Source: Branchiostoma floridae
Taxonomy: Eukaryota > Chordata > Leptocardii > Amphioxiformes > Branchiostomatidae
Length of the DNA stretch: 64,000 nt
Direction of reading: 5' to 3'
Assembly (NCBI RefSeq): GCF_000003815.2
Contig: NC_049990.1
Span: 10,338,564 to 10,402,563 of the forward strand
The notes below the pieces were generated by a model that was given only the letters and a program-made list of their open reading frames with translations, made no database searches and was not told the origin of the DNA. Each line of letters starts with the position of its first letter. Positions within the stretch are counted from its first letter, which is position 1. Shown piece by piece: positions 52,401 to 59,830 of the stretch. Position numbers and translations under genes: made by a program.

Positions 52401-54170
52401 CCAGAAGGTGGTCTAGTGACGAGATGGAGGGAGTGATGGAGCAGTGTCCGGAGGACGATAGACCACCCTCCGGGGATCTGAGAAGGTCTCCCTCACCTCA
52501 GCCCTCCATGAGGAAACCCAACAGCAGCAGGGGAAACAAGGACGGCAAGAGGAGTCCCCGGACCACCCTCTCCCCGTCCAACCACGTAGACTTTGACGAC
52601 GCTGACGACACAAACGAGATGAGTCTGTACCAGCGCGCCGTCAGGAGAAAGAGCTGCGACCTTGTGAAGGTGGATGAGAGCATTCCAGAGAGGCAGGAGT
52701 CGCATGACCAGGGGTATGAGAGGAACGTGGAGTCCAGGCTGGGGGACAACCTGGCCGACTTTGATCGCCTGAGTGATGACAACGGGCAGGAGGACAGGGA
52801 AACGTTAGACCAGCTGGAGTGGGAGCTGGCCTCGCAAACAGGACGCATCACAGGTATGGGCAATCTTATGAGTAACCTAGACAACCTTATAACTCTTATG
52901 GGCAAACAGGATGTATCACAGGAAAGGACAAAGTTTGATGAGTAATCTAGACAGCTTTATAAATCCTATGGGCAAACTCTATCCTACACAGACAATTAAC
53001 AGGTCTATATATACAGCCATCTGTTAACGTTTGTAGTTTAAAAGCTACTTTGCTATTTTTGTTTTTCTATTCTAATACCCTGCAGTTCCAAAGACAGGCT
53101 GCTAGAAAGAGCAAACTTATTTCACTTCTTTCTGAGCACAAGAGCTATCTACTACTCAAGAAACATGACCATATAACATGTCCAGAACATGAGATCCAGA
53201 TCAAATCTAGAGGTCCTGCTACAGGACCATGGAAAGCCGTGTGGGGGCCTGAATTTTTTTCATCAATTTGCCATCACCTACCAACATAAAACAAATATCT
53301 TTAAGATCCATCCACTACTTTTTGAATTATACTGTGCACAGACAAACTGACACACACACACACACACAAAAACATAACCTTCTTGGAAATTTTATGAATT
53401 GATTCCTTGTCATTTTCCCTTGTTGATGTGCAGCTGATGGTCAGATCTCCAGAATGAGCATGGTAACCCCAGGAGGAGCTGAGCTGGACACAGACACAGA
53501 GCTGGGGATCCAGTATGACGACGGGCGCGGCACGGGGCTCAGCTCATCTTACGATGATGTAGACCTCAGCCATCGCCTTAGTGAAGAAGACCTCATGGCA
53601 GACTTTGAAGAGGTTTGTTGCATGAATTTGATTTTGGTTAACAAACTCTTAAAACACATTTTGATTTCTTGGTTGGTTCGCAGTATGCAAAACAGTGATG
53701 ATGAACTGAATGATGAAGACAGAAAGATGGTCAGAGTTAGACTACTTAAGGTAGGCACAGTTTGAGGACAATAATAATGTCAGAGCTATCTTGTCCTCCT
53801 ATTCTTGTGAGGCCTTAGAAACAGGTCAAAATCTCCATATGATTGCTTGCTACAGTCATATACCCAGACGCATACATTCCAAACATGATTCTCTTGATTG
53901 ACATATACATGTACATGTACAATATATTTTGCCAAGCTTTATTGCGGGAAAGGGTTCATGCAGTCTACCTGGTACTTACTAAACTGTTTAGCCTGCCTCC
54001 TCTGAACACCATGGTGGTTGAGACCAGTCTGTTAGTTTACGTTGGCTGAATTCATTGGATTATTTTATAGTACGACCATGGTTTTTAAGTTGTTTTTGTG
54101 TCCGTAGGTGGAACGACAACTACAGCGAGAAGAACACGAAGACCAGGAAGACGTGAAGGCCCTGCACTGA
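19464..54170 (+). CDS. ZBBX: ZBBX orthologue (B-box zinc-finger protein), complete
   Basis: Coding exons: 19464-19537, 21423-21536, 23633-23720, 24323-24362, 29237-29358, 40263-40358, 40938-40981, 41650-41701, 46521-46722, 47593-47713, 48963-49066, 49360-49478, 49849-49946, 50480-50885, 51197-51389, 52221-52853, 53434-53750, 54108-54170; about 961 residues. Family marks in order: coiled-coil start (EVRAQNLQLE, MEARLHQL), IWQSGKKGSL, PRKLKVLKDEP, then the B-box CGQCEAKKAVLLCEDCGELY with CTACFAQFH and H pairs (zinc ligands). After these come GEYDEAASAASFQQAL, IHFQQHSISYMDKLLLRKH, LTDFFLVGVKKAE and a long acidic/Ser-rich tail. ZBBX is poorly characterised; in vertebrates it is expressed in multiciliated and testis cells. 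Start: the first ATG after the acceptor, in GCCATGT context. The piece 53613-53683 may be a small intron; see findings. The introns carry many transposons. Confidence 0.85.
20079..20713. mobile_element. Inverted-repeat element with GCGCGTGAAAA ends, 635 bp
   Basis: The left end starts CAGAGACTGGGGTTGGGG and carries four tandem GCGCGTGAAAA/GCGCGTAAAAA units. The right end carries TTTTCACGCGC units and finishes GGTTCCCCAGAGACTG. Internal half-copies of both motifs are at about 20320-20360. It lies in ZBBX intron 2. Confidence 0.65.
21089..21304. mobile_element. MITE with ACTGTAAATG ends, copy A
   Basis: 216 bp. Ends ACTGTAAATGCAG and CATTTACAGT, with inner GTTCGCGGTG and CACCGCGAA runs. A second copy is at 25067-25276, and a decayed relative at about 35300-35450. 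Confidence 0.75.
21554..21918. mobile_element. hAT-like non-autonomous element, 365 bp, 8-bp TSD
   Basis: Ends CAGGGCCGGAAATTC and TATTTCGAGCCCTG. A perfect 8-bp duplication CATTTAAC flanks it (21546-21553, 21919-21926), as in hAT transposons. The interior has tandem TGGGTGCAC motifs in both orientations. It inserted just after a ZBBX exon donor. Confidence 0.85.
21940..23625. other. ZBBX intron, nothing recognised
   Basis: Minus-strand frames of up to 100 codons (22862-23220) show no family signature and no splice structure. The exon at 23633 follows. Confidence 0.4.
25067..25276. mobile_element. MITE with ACTGTAAATG ends, copy B
   Basis: Same family as 21089-21304: ACTGTAAATGCAG at the start and CATTTACAGT at the end, with inner CACCGCGAACTTAAAACCAC blocks. 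Confidence 0.75.
25280..29225. other. ZBBX intron, mostly featureless
   Basis: No exon was seen. A (TA)n run is at 25746-25760. A possible old transposon spans about 26785-27640: it starts CAGTAGACGCCAGTTAATTG, reminiscent of pogo/Tigger ends, and holds TTAATTGCAC-like phrases, but no matching second end was found. Confidence 0.4.
29840..31020. repeat. Interspersed repeat followed by ~250-bp tandem units
   Basis: Starts with the TGCCAGAATGGCTAAGG family. From about 30180 a unit of roughly 245-250 bp recurs, marked by CATGATTTTTGGTATGTAGA at about 30205, 30450, 30700 and (partial) 30976. Seven perfect octamers (ATGCAAAT or ATTTGCAT) fall within 30267-30783. Confidence 0.7.
31766..33470. repeat. 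~125-bp minisatellite array, about 9 units
   Basis: Each unit holds AAACTGAATTTAGCGTTGTT, then ATTTTGTTCCACA, GATTATGCAAGT, GTTGATCCCAACTGTAG and TTATCCATTTGA, ending in AAAGAATTCTAAAAA. It is interrupted at about 32280-32875 by a different sequence containing a tRNA-like segment. Confidence 0.85.
32645..32715 (-). repeat. tRNA-like sequence (tRNA pseudogene or SINE head)
   Basis: The minus strand has a D-arm/A-box TGGCGCAGTGGTTAAG, an anticodon-like stem GTTTA/TAAAC, and a T-arm/B-box CCCGGTTCGAATCCGGG, followed by a T-run. The acceptor halves do not pair and position 33 is not T, so a functional tRNA is unlikely. Confidence 0.55.
34085..34225. mobile_element. Palindromic repeat, copy A
   Basis: AGCAGTTACTCAAGCAACTGG, ATGATTTTGGAAACGGTCAG and, at the other side, ACATTTCAGATGGCATCTGC. 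It is related to the more complete copy at 47760-47970. Confidence 0.5.
34671..35189. other. Assembly gap (N)
   Basis: 519 N. The preceding GCCAGGCGCCGCGG and following short sequence give no feature. It lies within a ZBBX intron. Confidence 0.99.
35300..35460. mobile_element. Decayed MITE of the ACTGTAAATG family
   Basis: Contains GAACTTAAAACCACTGTGAA, ACGAAATTAAATGTCTGCAA and related blocks in the order of 25067-25276, but the ends are lost. Confidence 0.5.
35470..38080. other. ZBBX intron, nothing recognised
   Basis: AT-rich, without clear repeats, exons or RNA genes. Open frames at 35600-35990 overlap on both strands and show no family signature. Confidence 0.4.
38090..38430 (-). repeat. 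Interspersed repeat, CCAGAATGGCTAAGG family, minus
   Basis: Reads on the minus strand through CATAACTCGAGAAGCCTTGG, TAATGGGTACCCC and the Tttgatatcttgtgttctgg-like block in the same order as 29840-30100. Confidence 0.65.
39005..39815. repeat. ~59-bp minisatellite, about 9-10 units
   Basis: Each unit is close to TTTCTATGTGTGG, ATAG(T)TTCAGCACCAAGG, ACAGGCCTG. The array is split by the hAT-like element at 39140-39502. The same unit recurs about four times at 48270-48430 in another intron. Confidence 0.85.
39140..39502. mobile_element. hAT-like non-autonomous element, 363 bp, 8-bp TSD
   Basis: Ends CAGGGCTCTAGCCAGC and GCTGGCTAGAGCCCTG. The flanking 8-bp duplication GTTCAGCA (39132-39139, 39503-39510) is part of the minisatellite unit. 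Inner repeats of TTTTTCCGTCA/TGACGGAAAAA lie near both ends. Confidence 0.85.
40667..40749. repeat. Near-perfect hairpin with short loop
   Basis: Left arm TTTTGAAAATCTCCCAC then ACCATCCCCTGATTGGTT; loop of about 7 nt; right arm is the complement except for a 4-nt bulge (GAAG). The stem is about 35 bp. It could be a tiny foldback transposon or an RNA hairpin. Confidence 0.8.
41903..43107. mobile_element. Foldback transposon with ~285-bp arms and 5-bp TSD
   Basis: Arms 41903-42189 and about 42821-43107 are inverted copies, starting CACCCCGACCAATCGAATGG and ending with its complement. The flanking duplication is TATGT (41898-41902, 43108-43112). A second, inner inverted pair, TCTAACACGATGTCAG (42397) and CTGACATCGTGTTAGA (42598), lies in the interior. 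No transposase was seen. The N gap cuts the inner end of the left arm. Confidence 0.8.
42190..42396. other. Assembly gap (N)
   Basis: 207 N inside the foldback element at 41903-43107. Confidence 0.99.
43110..43290 (+). repeat. Interspersed repeat, CCAGAATGGC family (3' portion)
   Basis: Contains GATGGATTGTGATGATATTT, GGTATATGGG, AGGTCAAGTTTG and the following GGCAGCTG...TACTGCA block in family order. Confidence 0.55.
44485..44640 (+). repeat. Interspersed repeat, CCAGAATGGC family
   Basis: GGACAGCATGACTCAAGGAG, CCTAATGATATTTGGAAT and AGGTCAAGTTCGATAATG in the same order as 29900-30000. Confidence 0.6.
44648..44765 (+). repeat. tRNA-derived SINE head
   Basis: A-box-like TAGTCCAGTAGTTAGCGG and B-box-like GAGTTTGATTCCGG, spaced as in a tRNA, followed by a non-tRNA tail. 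The TTAA-flanked element begins directly after it. Confidence 0.6.
44767..46327. mobile_element. Palindromic DNA transposon flanked by TTAA, ~1.55 kb
   Basis: TTAA then AGGACAGCATCAGAAAATTT at the left; the complement AAATTTTCTGATGCTGTCCT then TTAA at the right. Arms of at least 500 bp (44771 to about 45297 against 45801 to about 46323) are nearly identical, and a second inverted pair (45394-45440 against 45657-45700) shows the symmetry continues across the gap. The arms are GC-rich with TGACGTCA and TGACGTAA. TTAA targets fit piggyBac or Kolobok. A frame at 45619 begins MPACVVCKNNNAARTF, faintly like the start of a THAP zinc finger, which would favour Kolobok; this is weak. Confidence 0.75.
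45701..45800. other. Assembly gap (N), 100
   Basis: An N run of exactly 100 (probably of unknown true size) inside the palindromic element. Confidence 0.99.
47370..47580 (+). repeat. Interspersed repeat, CCAGAATGGC family
   Basis: GTCAGCATAAATCAAGAACC, AATGATATTTGTTATGTGGG, GGTCAAGTTTGGGCCTCCTG, ending just before the ZBBX exon at 47593. Confidence 0.6.
47760..47970. mobile_element. Palindromic MITE, copy B
   Basis: GATATGATTTTGGAAACGG with AGATAGCATCCACTATCTTT on one side; AGATATAGTGGATGCTATCT with CATTTCCAAAATCATACCC on the other. A third inner copy of GATAGTGGATGCTA gives a nested hairpin. Confidence 0.7.
48270..48430. repeat. ~59-bp minisatellite, second array
   Basis: About four units of TTCAGCACCAAGGACAG type, the same family as 39005-39815, in a later ZBBX intron. 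Confidence 0.8.
48688..48826 (+). pseudogene. Duplicated, decayed ZBBX exon start
   Basis: Matches 48849-49000, including intron sequence (AGAAGTATGGAGCAGAAAC) and the first ~30 bases of the ZBBX exon at 48963 (GAGGATGTCCCTGCCCTC against GAGGACGTTCCTGCCCTC). The acceptor AATAG| is changed to ATAAAG and the frame soon stops, so this copy is a dead exon. Confidence 0.7.
50020..50450. repeat. CTTGCCC-type repeat plus 27-bp tandem pair
   Basis: Contains GACAAGTCCACTAGTCC, AGGCAAGTGAAAGTTCC and TGCCCAATTGGGCAAGTAAG, related to 18345-18815. A 27-bp unit, AAAAGTGAAAAGTCAGTTTG and flanks, is directly repeated at 50287 and 50314. Confidence 0.55.
50940..51160 (+). repeat. GTGAGTG-rich low-complexity tract
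   Basis: Degenerate GTGAGTGG/GTGGGTGAG repeats follow a ZBBX donor. Confidence 0.7.
53195..53390 (-). repeat. Interspersed repeat, CCAGAATGGC family, minus
   Basis: The minus strand carries TGTTTGTCTGTGCACAGTAT, GATGGATCTTAAAG and related blocks in family order, plus a short (CA)n. Confidence 0.55.
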
Positions 54171-55423
54171 CCCACAATCCACAGCTGACACTAGACAACA
54201 TTGTGACATACCAAATTCTCATACTGTATATTTTCTAGGCATTTTATGACATTGGTGCCTAAACGTATTAGTGTTTTTCTTTCCCAGTCTTTTCTTCTAA
54301 CCCCATAATGTAGTGTTAGCAATGATTTACAGGTTGGAGAGTTGTTAACTCCAAGTCAAAGTCAATAGAGGAATTGTTACTGCTTGGATTTTTTTAGCAA
54401 CCACTTTCCTATTGATTAAATATATACATGTAAGACAAAACTACATTATTTTGTTAGTTGGAAATACTGAAGATGGATATCGAGTTTAATTTACACAGAA
54501 ACACAAACTGAAACAGTTTTAGGGTTGCACCCTAAAATTCTTCTAAAAGAACATCCCAGCAATATTTGTTATCACACATTCCGCTTAAACGCAATACAGG
54601 CCTTGTACCCTTGAAACATTCCTGTAAATAGCTTTTTGATGCTGTGTTATGAAGTTTAAGATATGAATTCTTTTTGCAGATGTTTATTGTTGTGAGATAC
54701 AGTTAAAAAGGGGAGACATGTCCATGGTGGACATCTTCACTATTGTTGTCACTCGAAAAGCACCAGGTTTTGAGGTGGTCACTTTCGTATTCGTACCTTG
54801 TTTTGAGTAAGTTGATTGTAAGATGTTATATTGCTGCTGTTGTTGATTATTTTCAAGTATATCAAATTTTTAAATGCTGTTGTGAATTCTTAGTATGAAT
54901 ATATATTGTGATTGAAACTGCCTCCTATTTCTTTCTTACCTCCACTTCCTTTTTCAGCATCACATTACACATACAAGTATTGCTATTGATTCAAGCAAGT
55001 AGCTTGGTATGACTAAATGTTTTGGAATCCATGAATGAATGGTGAATGTTTTATCATACCTTATATCAGAGCAAGGGGATAAATTTTACCTTGTTCGCAG
55101 ATCATAGTTGAATTTTTCAAAATCCATATTCACCGCTATATCTATCAAACACCCACCACTTATATACACAATATACCATTAGCATTAGGCACACACTTTA
55201 CATAAAGCATCATCATGAATATGGAACAATAGAATCAGTATGATATGTGAGATATTGTGTTTCCCATGTTGATGAAAAAACAACACAGAATTGCTTAACA
55301 TGGTAAACTGCCACATAGGATGATACACCAAATCTACAAAGGAATATTCTTTACTACTCCATGCCTTGTTACACTCAGAATCTACTGTAAGAGTCATTTT
55401 GGAGTTCCAAGTCTTGGCCTCTC
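54171..55423 (+). other. ZBBX 3' UTR and intergenic region
   Basis: No coding sequence. An ATTAAA polyadenylation-type hexamer lies at about 54415, some 245 bp after the stop; the true end is unknown. Confidence 0.4.
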
Positions 55424-56176
55424 TTAAGCTTGGTACGCTGATTCTAACCGCTGGTGCCAGAACAGTCTATCTTTGTTGTATTGCTTACAAAACGATTCAC
55501 TGAAAGAAAAAGCATCATGCCATCTCATTTTCTGAACAGTCAGTCTTTTTTTTTGTCTAATGCTTTCCTCAGATACCCTGCTTTTCATAGATCTGCAGAA
55601 GGCTGAGACGTCATTGTTGATTTGCTTGAAATGTTTGACCTCTCCTAGAAAGTCATCGTCCTCTTGACTGATCTGTTTATAGAGTGAGTCATTGAAACGA
55701 GTGTACAACACGACATCAGCCATGTTGTGCTTGAAAAAACGTCTTTCATGAAGTCCGATAAGTTCCTTTTTTCTGTATTCCTTCTTGAATGAACTCCATA
55801 CACATAAATGATGTTGTATTAGGTCCAACACATGCGCCGTGTGAGCAGCACTAAAGAGTCTGAGAAATATTCACAGCACAGTAGTGAAGTTGTTTTCTAT
55901 TCCTTGTATAAACTCCTCAACGCCAGTGTAGTCCCAAGTCGCGACTGCAAGTCCCAAGTCACGACCTAAACTAACACAACAATGTTCTGTCCCATCTGGA
56001 GAATGGGGCTGCTGGTATTGTGTATCCCAAAAGGCAGGTCTCTTATGGTGCGTGGTGACGTAAGCGACTCCCGGGGGAGCGTGGTCTTCAAGTCCAGGAA
56101 ATCTGTTTTCAAGATGAAAGTACTGAAAAGCAGACTTAAGTCGTTGTACATAGTGGTTCTCATAGAATGGTAACAT
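55424..56176 (-). pseudogene. Galactose-3-O-sulfotransferase-like pseudogene
   Basis: The minus strand reads VQRLKSAFQYF (as in the RDP.. PAPS-binding loop of the family), DLGL, EEFIQGIENNFTTVL, a frame change, CEYFSDSLVLLTRRMCW (family: EYFDESLVLLRR.LCW), a stop, NTEKRNLSDFMK, a frame change back, then FFKHNMADVVLYTRFNDSLY. Gal3ST enzymes are Golgi enzymes that move sulfate from PAPS to galactose on glycans. Two compensating frameshifts plus a TAA, a degenerate region just upstream of the RDP loop and no recognisable N terminus argue for a dead copy. Sequencing error could explain one shift but not the set. Confidence 0.7.
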
Positions 56177-58620
56177 TCCTTGAAAACAAGGCTCAGGAAA
56201 ACCACATGACGTGGTAAAATGTACATAATACTAAAAGTGTATATGTTCATGACCTTTTCAAGACAATGGTAAACAAACATCTTTCTTCAGAATCCAGTAC
56301 TGTAACCCAAAACGTTCCATGAGCCTTATTTTGAGGTGAACTCCAAGTAAATAAAAAGTCATCGCACTAGGATTCCATTGCTCTGTTATTGGCGTCTGTA
56401 TATCTCTGAAGTGACAAATATCATTATACACTACGGCCGCGGGATATATTTGGTCTAAATCCAATATTTCTTAGTTCTATCAGACTACAACAGAGACGGG
56501 GCTGATACCGATTTGCTGGTACCTTTTACCCGTTGCTGAAGTCGCACTTTCGTTCGGGTCACGTGACAGAGACTTCGGGTCATTTCATGATCAAGTTGAA
56601 ACGGATCAAAGGATGGATCGAAAGCTTGTTGGTAAGCGCTTAACTTTGTTTACGGTGATGACATTTTATACACAACCAAGTCGGGGATTCACTTTCTTCC
56701 CATGGAACGGACTCGTAACAGAATATATAATAAAACATCATAGTTTGCGGACACCATTGCCATCAAATCTGTTGGGACCGTTTACCTTGTATCGGGAGCC
56801 TGTGTGGCAGGGCAACAATCTATTTATCCTCCAAAGCGCACCGAAACATGATGTCGTTGGCAACTGTCCTAGAGCCGCATTTGTGAATTCCTTCACGAAG
56901 GCAACGTTAAGATGAGATTTACAGGTGCCGATGTTTCAGCCTCGATGTTTTCACTGTATGACAAAAATAAAGCATTGATTGCAAGGTGACGGTAACTTAC
57001 GCACACGCACGCGTTAAACAAATTGAAATGTTGCTTTATGTATGTTTTGCCGCTTGTCACCCCCACCCCCACGCATGTTTATTCGCTCGAATGTGGCATT
57101 GGCCAGTGAGTGATATAGCATCGACATTTATAAATCGGAACGACCGTGTGAGCGACAGATACGCACATGGTTCTTGCATTCTAGGTTGATTTATGGTAAA
57201 AATATGAAAATTGATAACCACAATTTTTTTTTCAGAAAAAGAAGTTCTCGAAAGTGTCGTCGGATAAAGTTGTGTGTTCTGCTAGGTAAGGTAGGTCACG
57301 GCGTCTATTTGTTACCTGGTCCCGGGCCGATTTTGACTCCGCGACTTTGTATGAAACTGGTGCCCGCTCCGGGTCGTGCTCATATTTATCCCGGGAGCCG
57401 TAGGATATCCCACGTGGCCACGTAGGGGCCACGCCCGAATGTGCCAAAGTGACAACCCGTGAACTGCCCGGTAGGACCCCCTTTTCACATTGGGATCAAG
57501 GATAAATCCTCCTTTTTGGGACCTAAGCCTAGACTATTTTCCAGTGGCCTGTGGAGTCTGACAGAGGCTTCATTAAAAGCTCTGTGGTCCGCTGTAAGTG
57601 ACTGGGACCCGGCTGGGCAGTTTTTGGGAACGAAATGTATGATATAAAAGACACAAAAATAAGACATAAAGAGAATAGTCGTCGGCATTATTTGTCCATA
57701 TTTTTAGGTATACATTTCTATTTTTGGTTTCCACAAACAGCCCGGCCGGGCCCCGCGGTCTGGAAATGTGACTTTAGCCTTAGGCCATGTTGATTTCATT
57801 ATATGGATGACATCCGCGCATCAATTTTCGGCCGTTTTCAGAAATAAAAAAAAGTTTTCCACCATGGCATGCTAAATTGCTATGAATTGTACAAAGCAGC
57901 TGTAGAATGAGCAAATACATGCGGCAGATTAAAAGAAAAATATATCGGAAAACATACACTTATGTCAAGGTCAATTTCAATGTCAAAGAAAAAGACTGCT
58001 AAAACAAAAATGAAGAATCTATTGTTCGGTATTCAATACTCTGTCATTTGTTCAGCCTTCACTTAGATTTTCATAATGAACTTTTTTTGGCCAACCTTTT
58101 TTTATTCGCACGCTCGCATCATCTTTGGGCTTCCCAGGAGATGTCATCCATATAATCCAATCAACATGGCCGTACGGAGAGCTGATGTCATCCAGGTATG
58201 TGACCGTAGCCGCCCTTAAAATGTGAGGCCACTGCTTTCAACCAACAACGGCCATGCCAATTCCAGATAGCGTTCGTTGAGCCCAGTGGCAGTGGCGGCA
58301 AAGGCAGTGCCTAGGGAGTCAAGGGAGTGACTGGAGTCTGGAAGGGCCCTGGGTGGGCGTGGTGCTATGCTGTCTCTTGCTGTACTTGTGTACGTACATA
58401 CACACAATGTACTTGGCAGGAAACTTTTTTGAATTAATAATACAAACGTAGATCAAAGTTATAAAACTTGTGTAATTAACGTGTTATGACGTTCTATCTA
58501 TAATTTTCATACTCAAAATCATACGTTAATTTGTTCCATTAATCGAAGACGACGTCATTGTAAACGAAAATCGTGCAAACTTCACATTTCACCAATGATT
58601 TTGTGAACGTGCAGACTTTG
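56177..58620. other. Intergenic region with possible orphan exons
   Basis: A plus-strand ATG at 56613 reads MDRKLV then a GTAAGC donor. A 50-bp piece at 57236-57285 lies between a strong acceptor (T-run, CAG) and GTAAGG; joined, they read 16 codons then stop. A frame of 100 codons starts at the same ATG without splicing. Neither is recognised. The MITE at 57783-58171 is listed separately. Confidence 0.3.
57783..58171. mobile_element. Inverted-repeat element, 389 bp
   Basis: Ends GGCCATGTTGATT then ATTATATGGATGACATC, and GATGTCATCCATATAAT then CCAATCAACATGGCC. Arms of about 32 bp. No certain target duplication. Confidence 0.7.
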
Positions 58621-59830
58621 TGGGATTGCCATCGACGCCCGATGATCAGCGAGCCGGGCAAAACCCCAATGCGGTCCCTTCGAGTCCAGTGGCCCGGTAA
58701 ACCCCTGGAGATCCGATGTTGGAGCTCGCTGACTCGGAACTTGAGATAGAGAACCATGGCGCTAACATTTGGTCTTTTTGGTCAGCAATTAGGATATGTA
58801 TTTAAGCCACCAACTAGGAGAGAAGCCCCCCGGAGCAGTCAGAGCCCTTTCCAGAAGATCACGTCGTGTTAGTATTTGTTTTTGTTCAAGTTTCAACTTG
58901 TTCGTTGTTGTTGTTGACACTCGGCGTGGTGTCTTGGTATATCACATGGGTCAGCTTCCAGTCTTTCTAGGTGACTTTGATAGCTCTTGGTAAATAACGT
59001 TATATTCATTCAGCGTCGTCAATATCTATAACTTAATAATTTGTATAGACAATTGATATATTCCTGTGGGAGGGGCGCTCTTGTAGACACGAAGACCCAC
59101 AACTAAACTATGATTCAAAGGCGGTTTTGACACATAGTTTAACCTGATGATTGCATCACAGTTTCAGGTGGTGGAGAGGGACAAGCAGTGAAAGCAGAGA
59201 AGTCAGCCGAGCAGACAGAAGATAAGGAAGTTAAAAATGTTGTTGAGGATTGCCATATGTAACATCATGGTGACCAAGTCACGGAAATTCTAAGAGAGTC
59301 ATGGTCGGGACAAACCGCCATGCGGGCCCTTTGGGTTCATTTCATGGTCCTGGTAAACCCCTGGAGATGCACACAGATTGTTAGAGCTGACAGAATTGCA
59401 GAACAGAGACGGAGACCATGGCGCTCACATTTAGTCTTTTTGGCCAGGAATTAGGAGACGTATTCCCACACTTGTGGAAATGTGAGATAGACGGGAGCAG
59501 TCAGAACCCTTTCCCATGTTTCCAGAAGATCGTGTCGCTTTAGTATTCAGCAAGGAGCTAACGTTATCCCTGCTACTAATTAGTGTCGTCAACTATTAAC
59601 ATGATAAACTGCATAAGGAACGTATAAAGTCCTGTATGTAGGGATCCCTACATACACCGGAGGGGCACCCCCATTTTGTGGAAACTTGCAAGAGAGACAG
59701 TTTTGTCACATTTGTTTGTGCATTTTTACATTTTCAGGTGGAGGAGTGGAGGAAGGAGAGAAAGCCAAGAAGCCAGCTGAGCAGACAGGAAAGAATGAAG
59801 GTGGGAATGATGTAATTACAGATAGTTATC
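58621..59830 (+). repeat. Tandem duplication (~625 bp period) of a promoter-exon block
   Basis: 58623-59246 and 59247 onward share GGATTGCCAT, GGTAAACCCCTGGAGATC/G, ACCATGGCGCTAACATTT, CAGAAGATC.TGTCG and an exon encoding AEQT(E/G)(D/K). The copies differ by substitutions and small indels across both exons. Confidence 0.8.
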
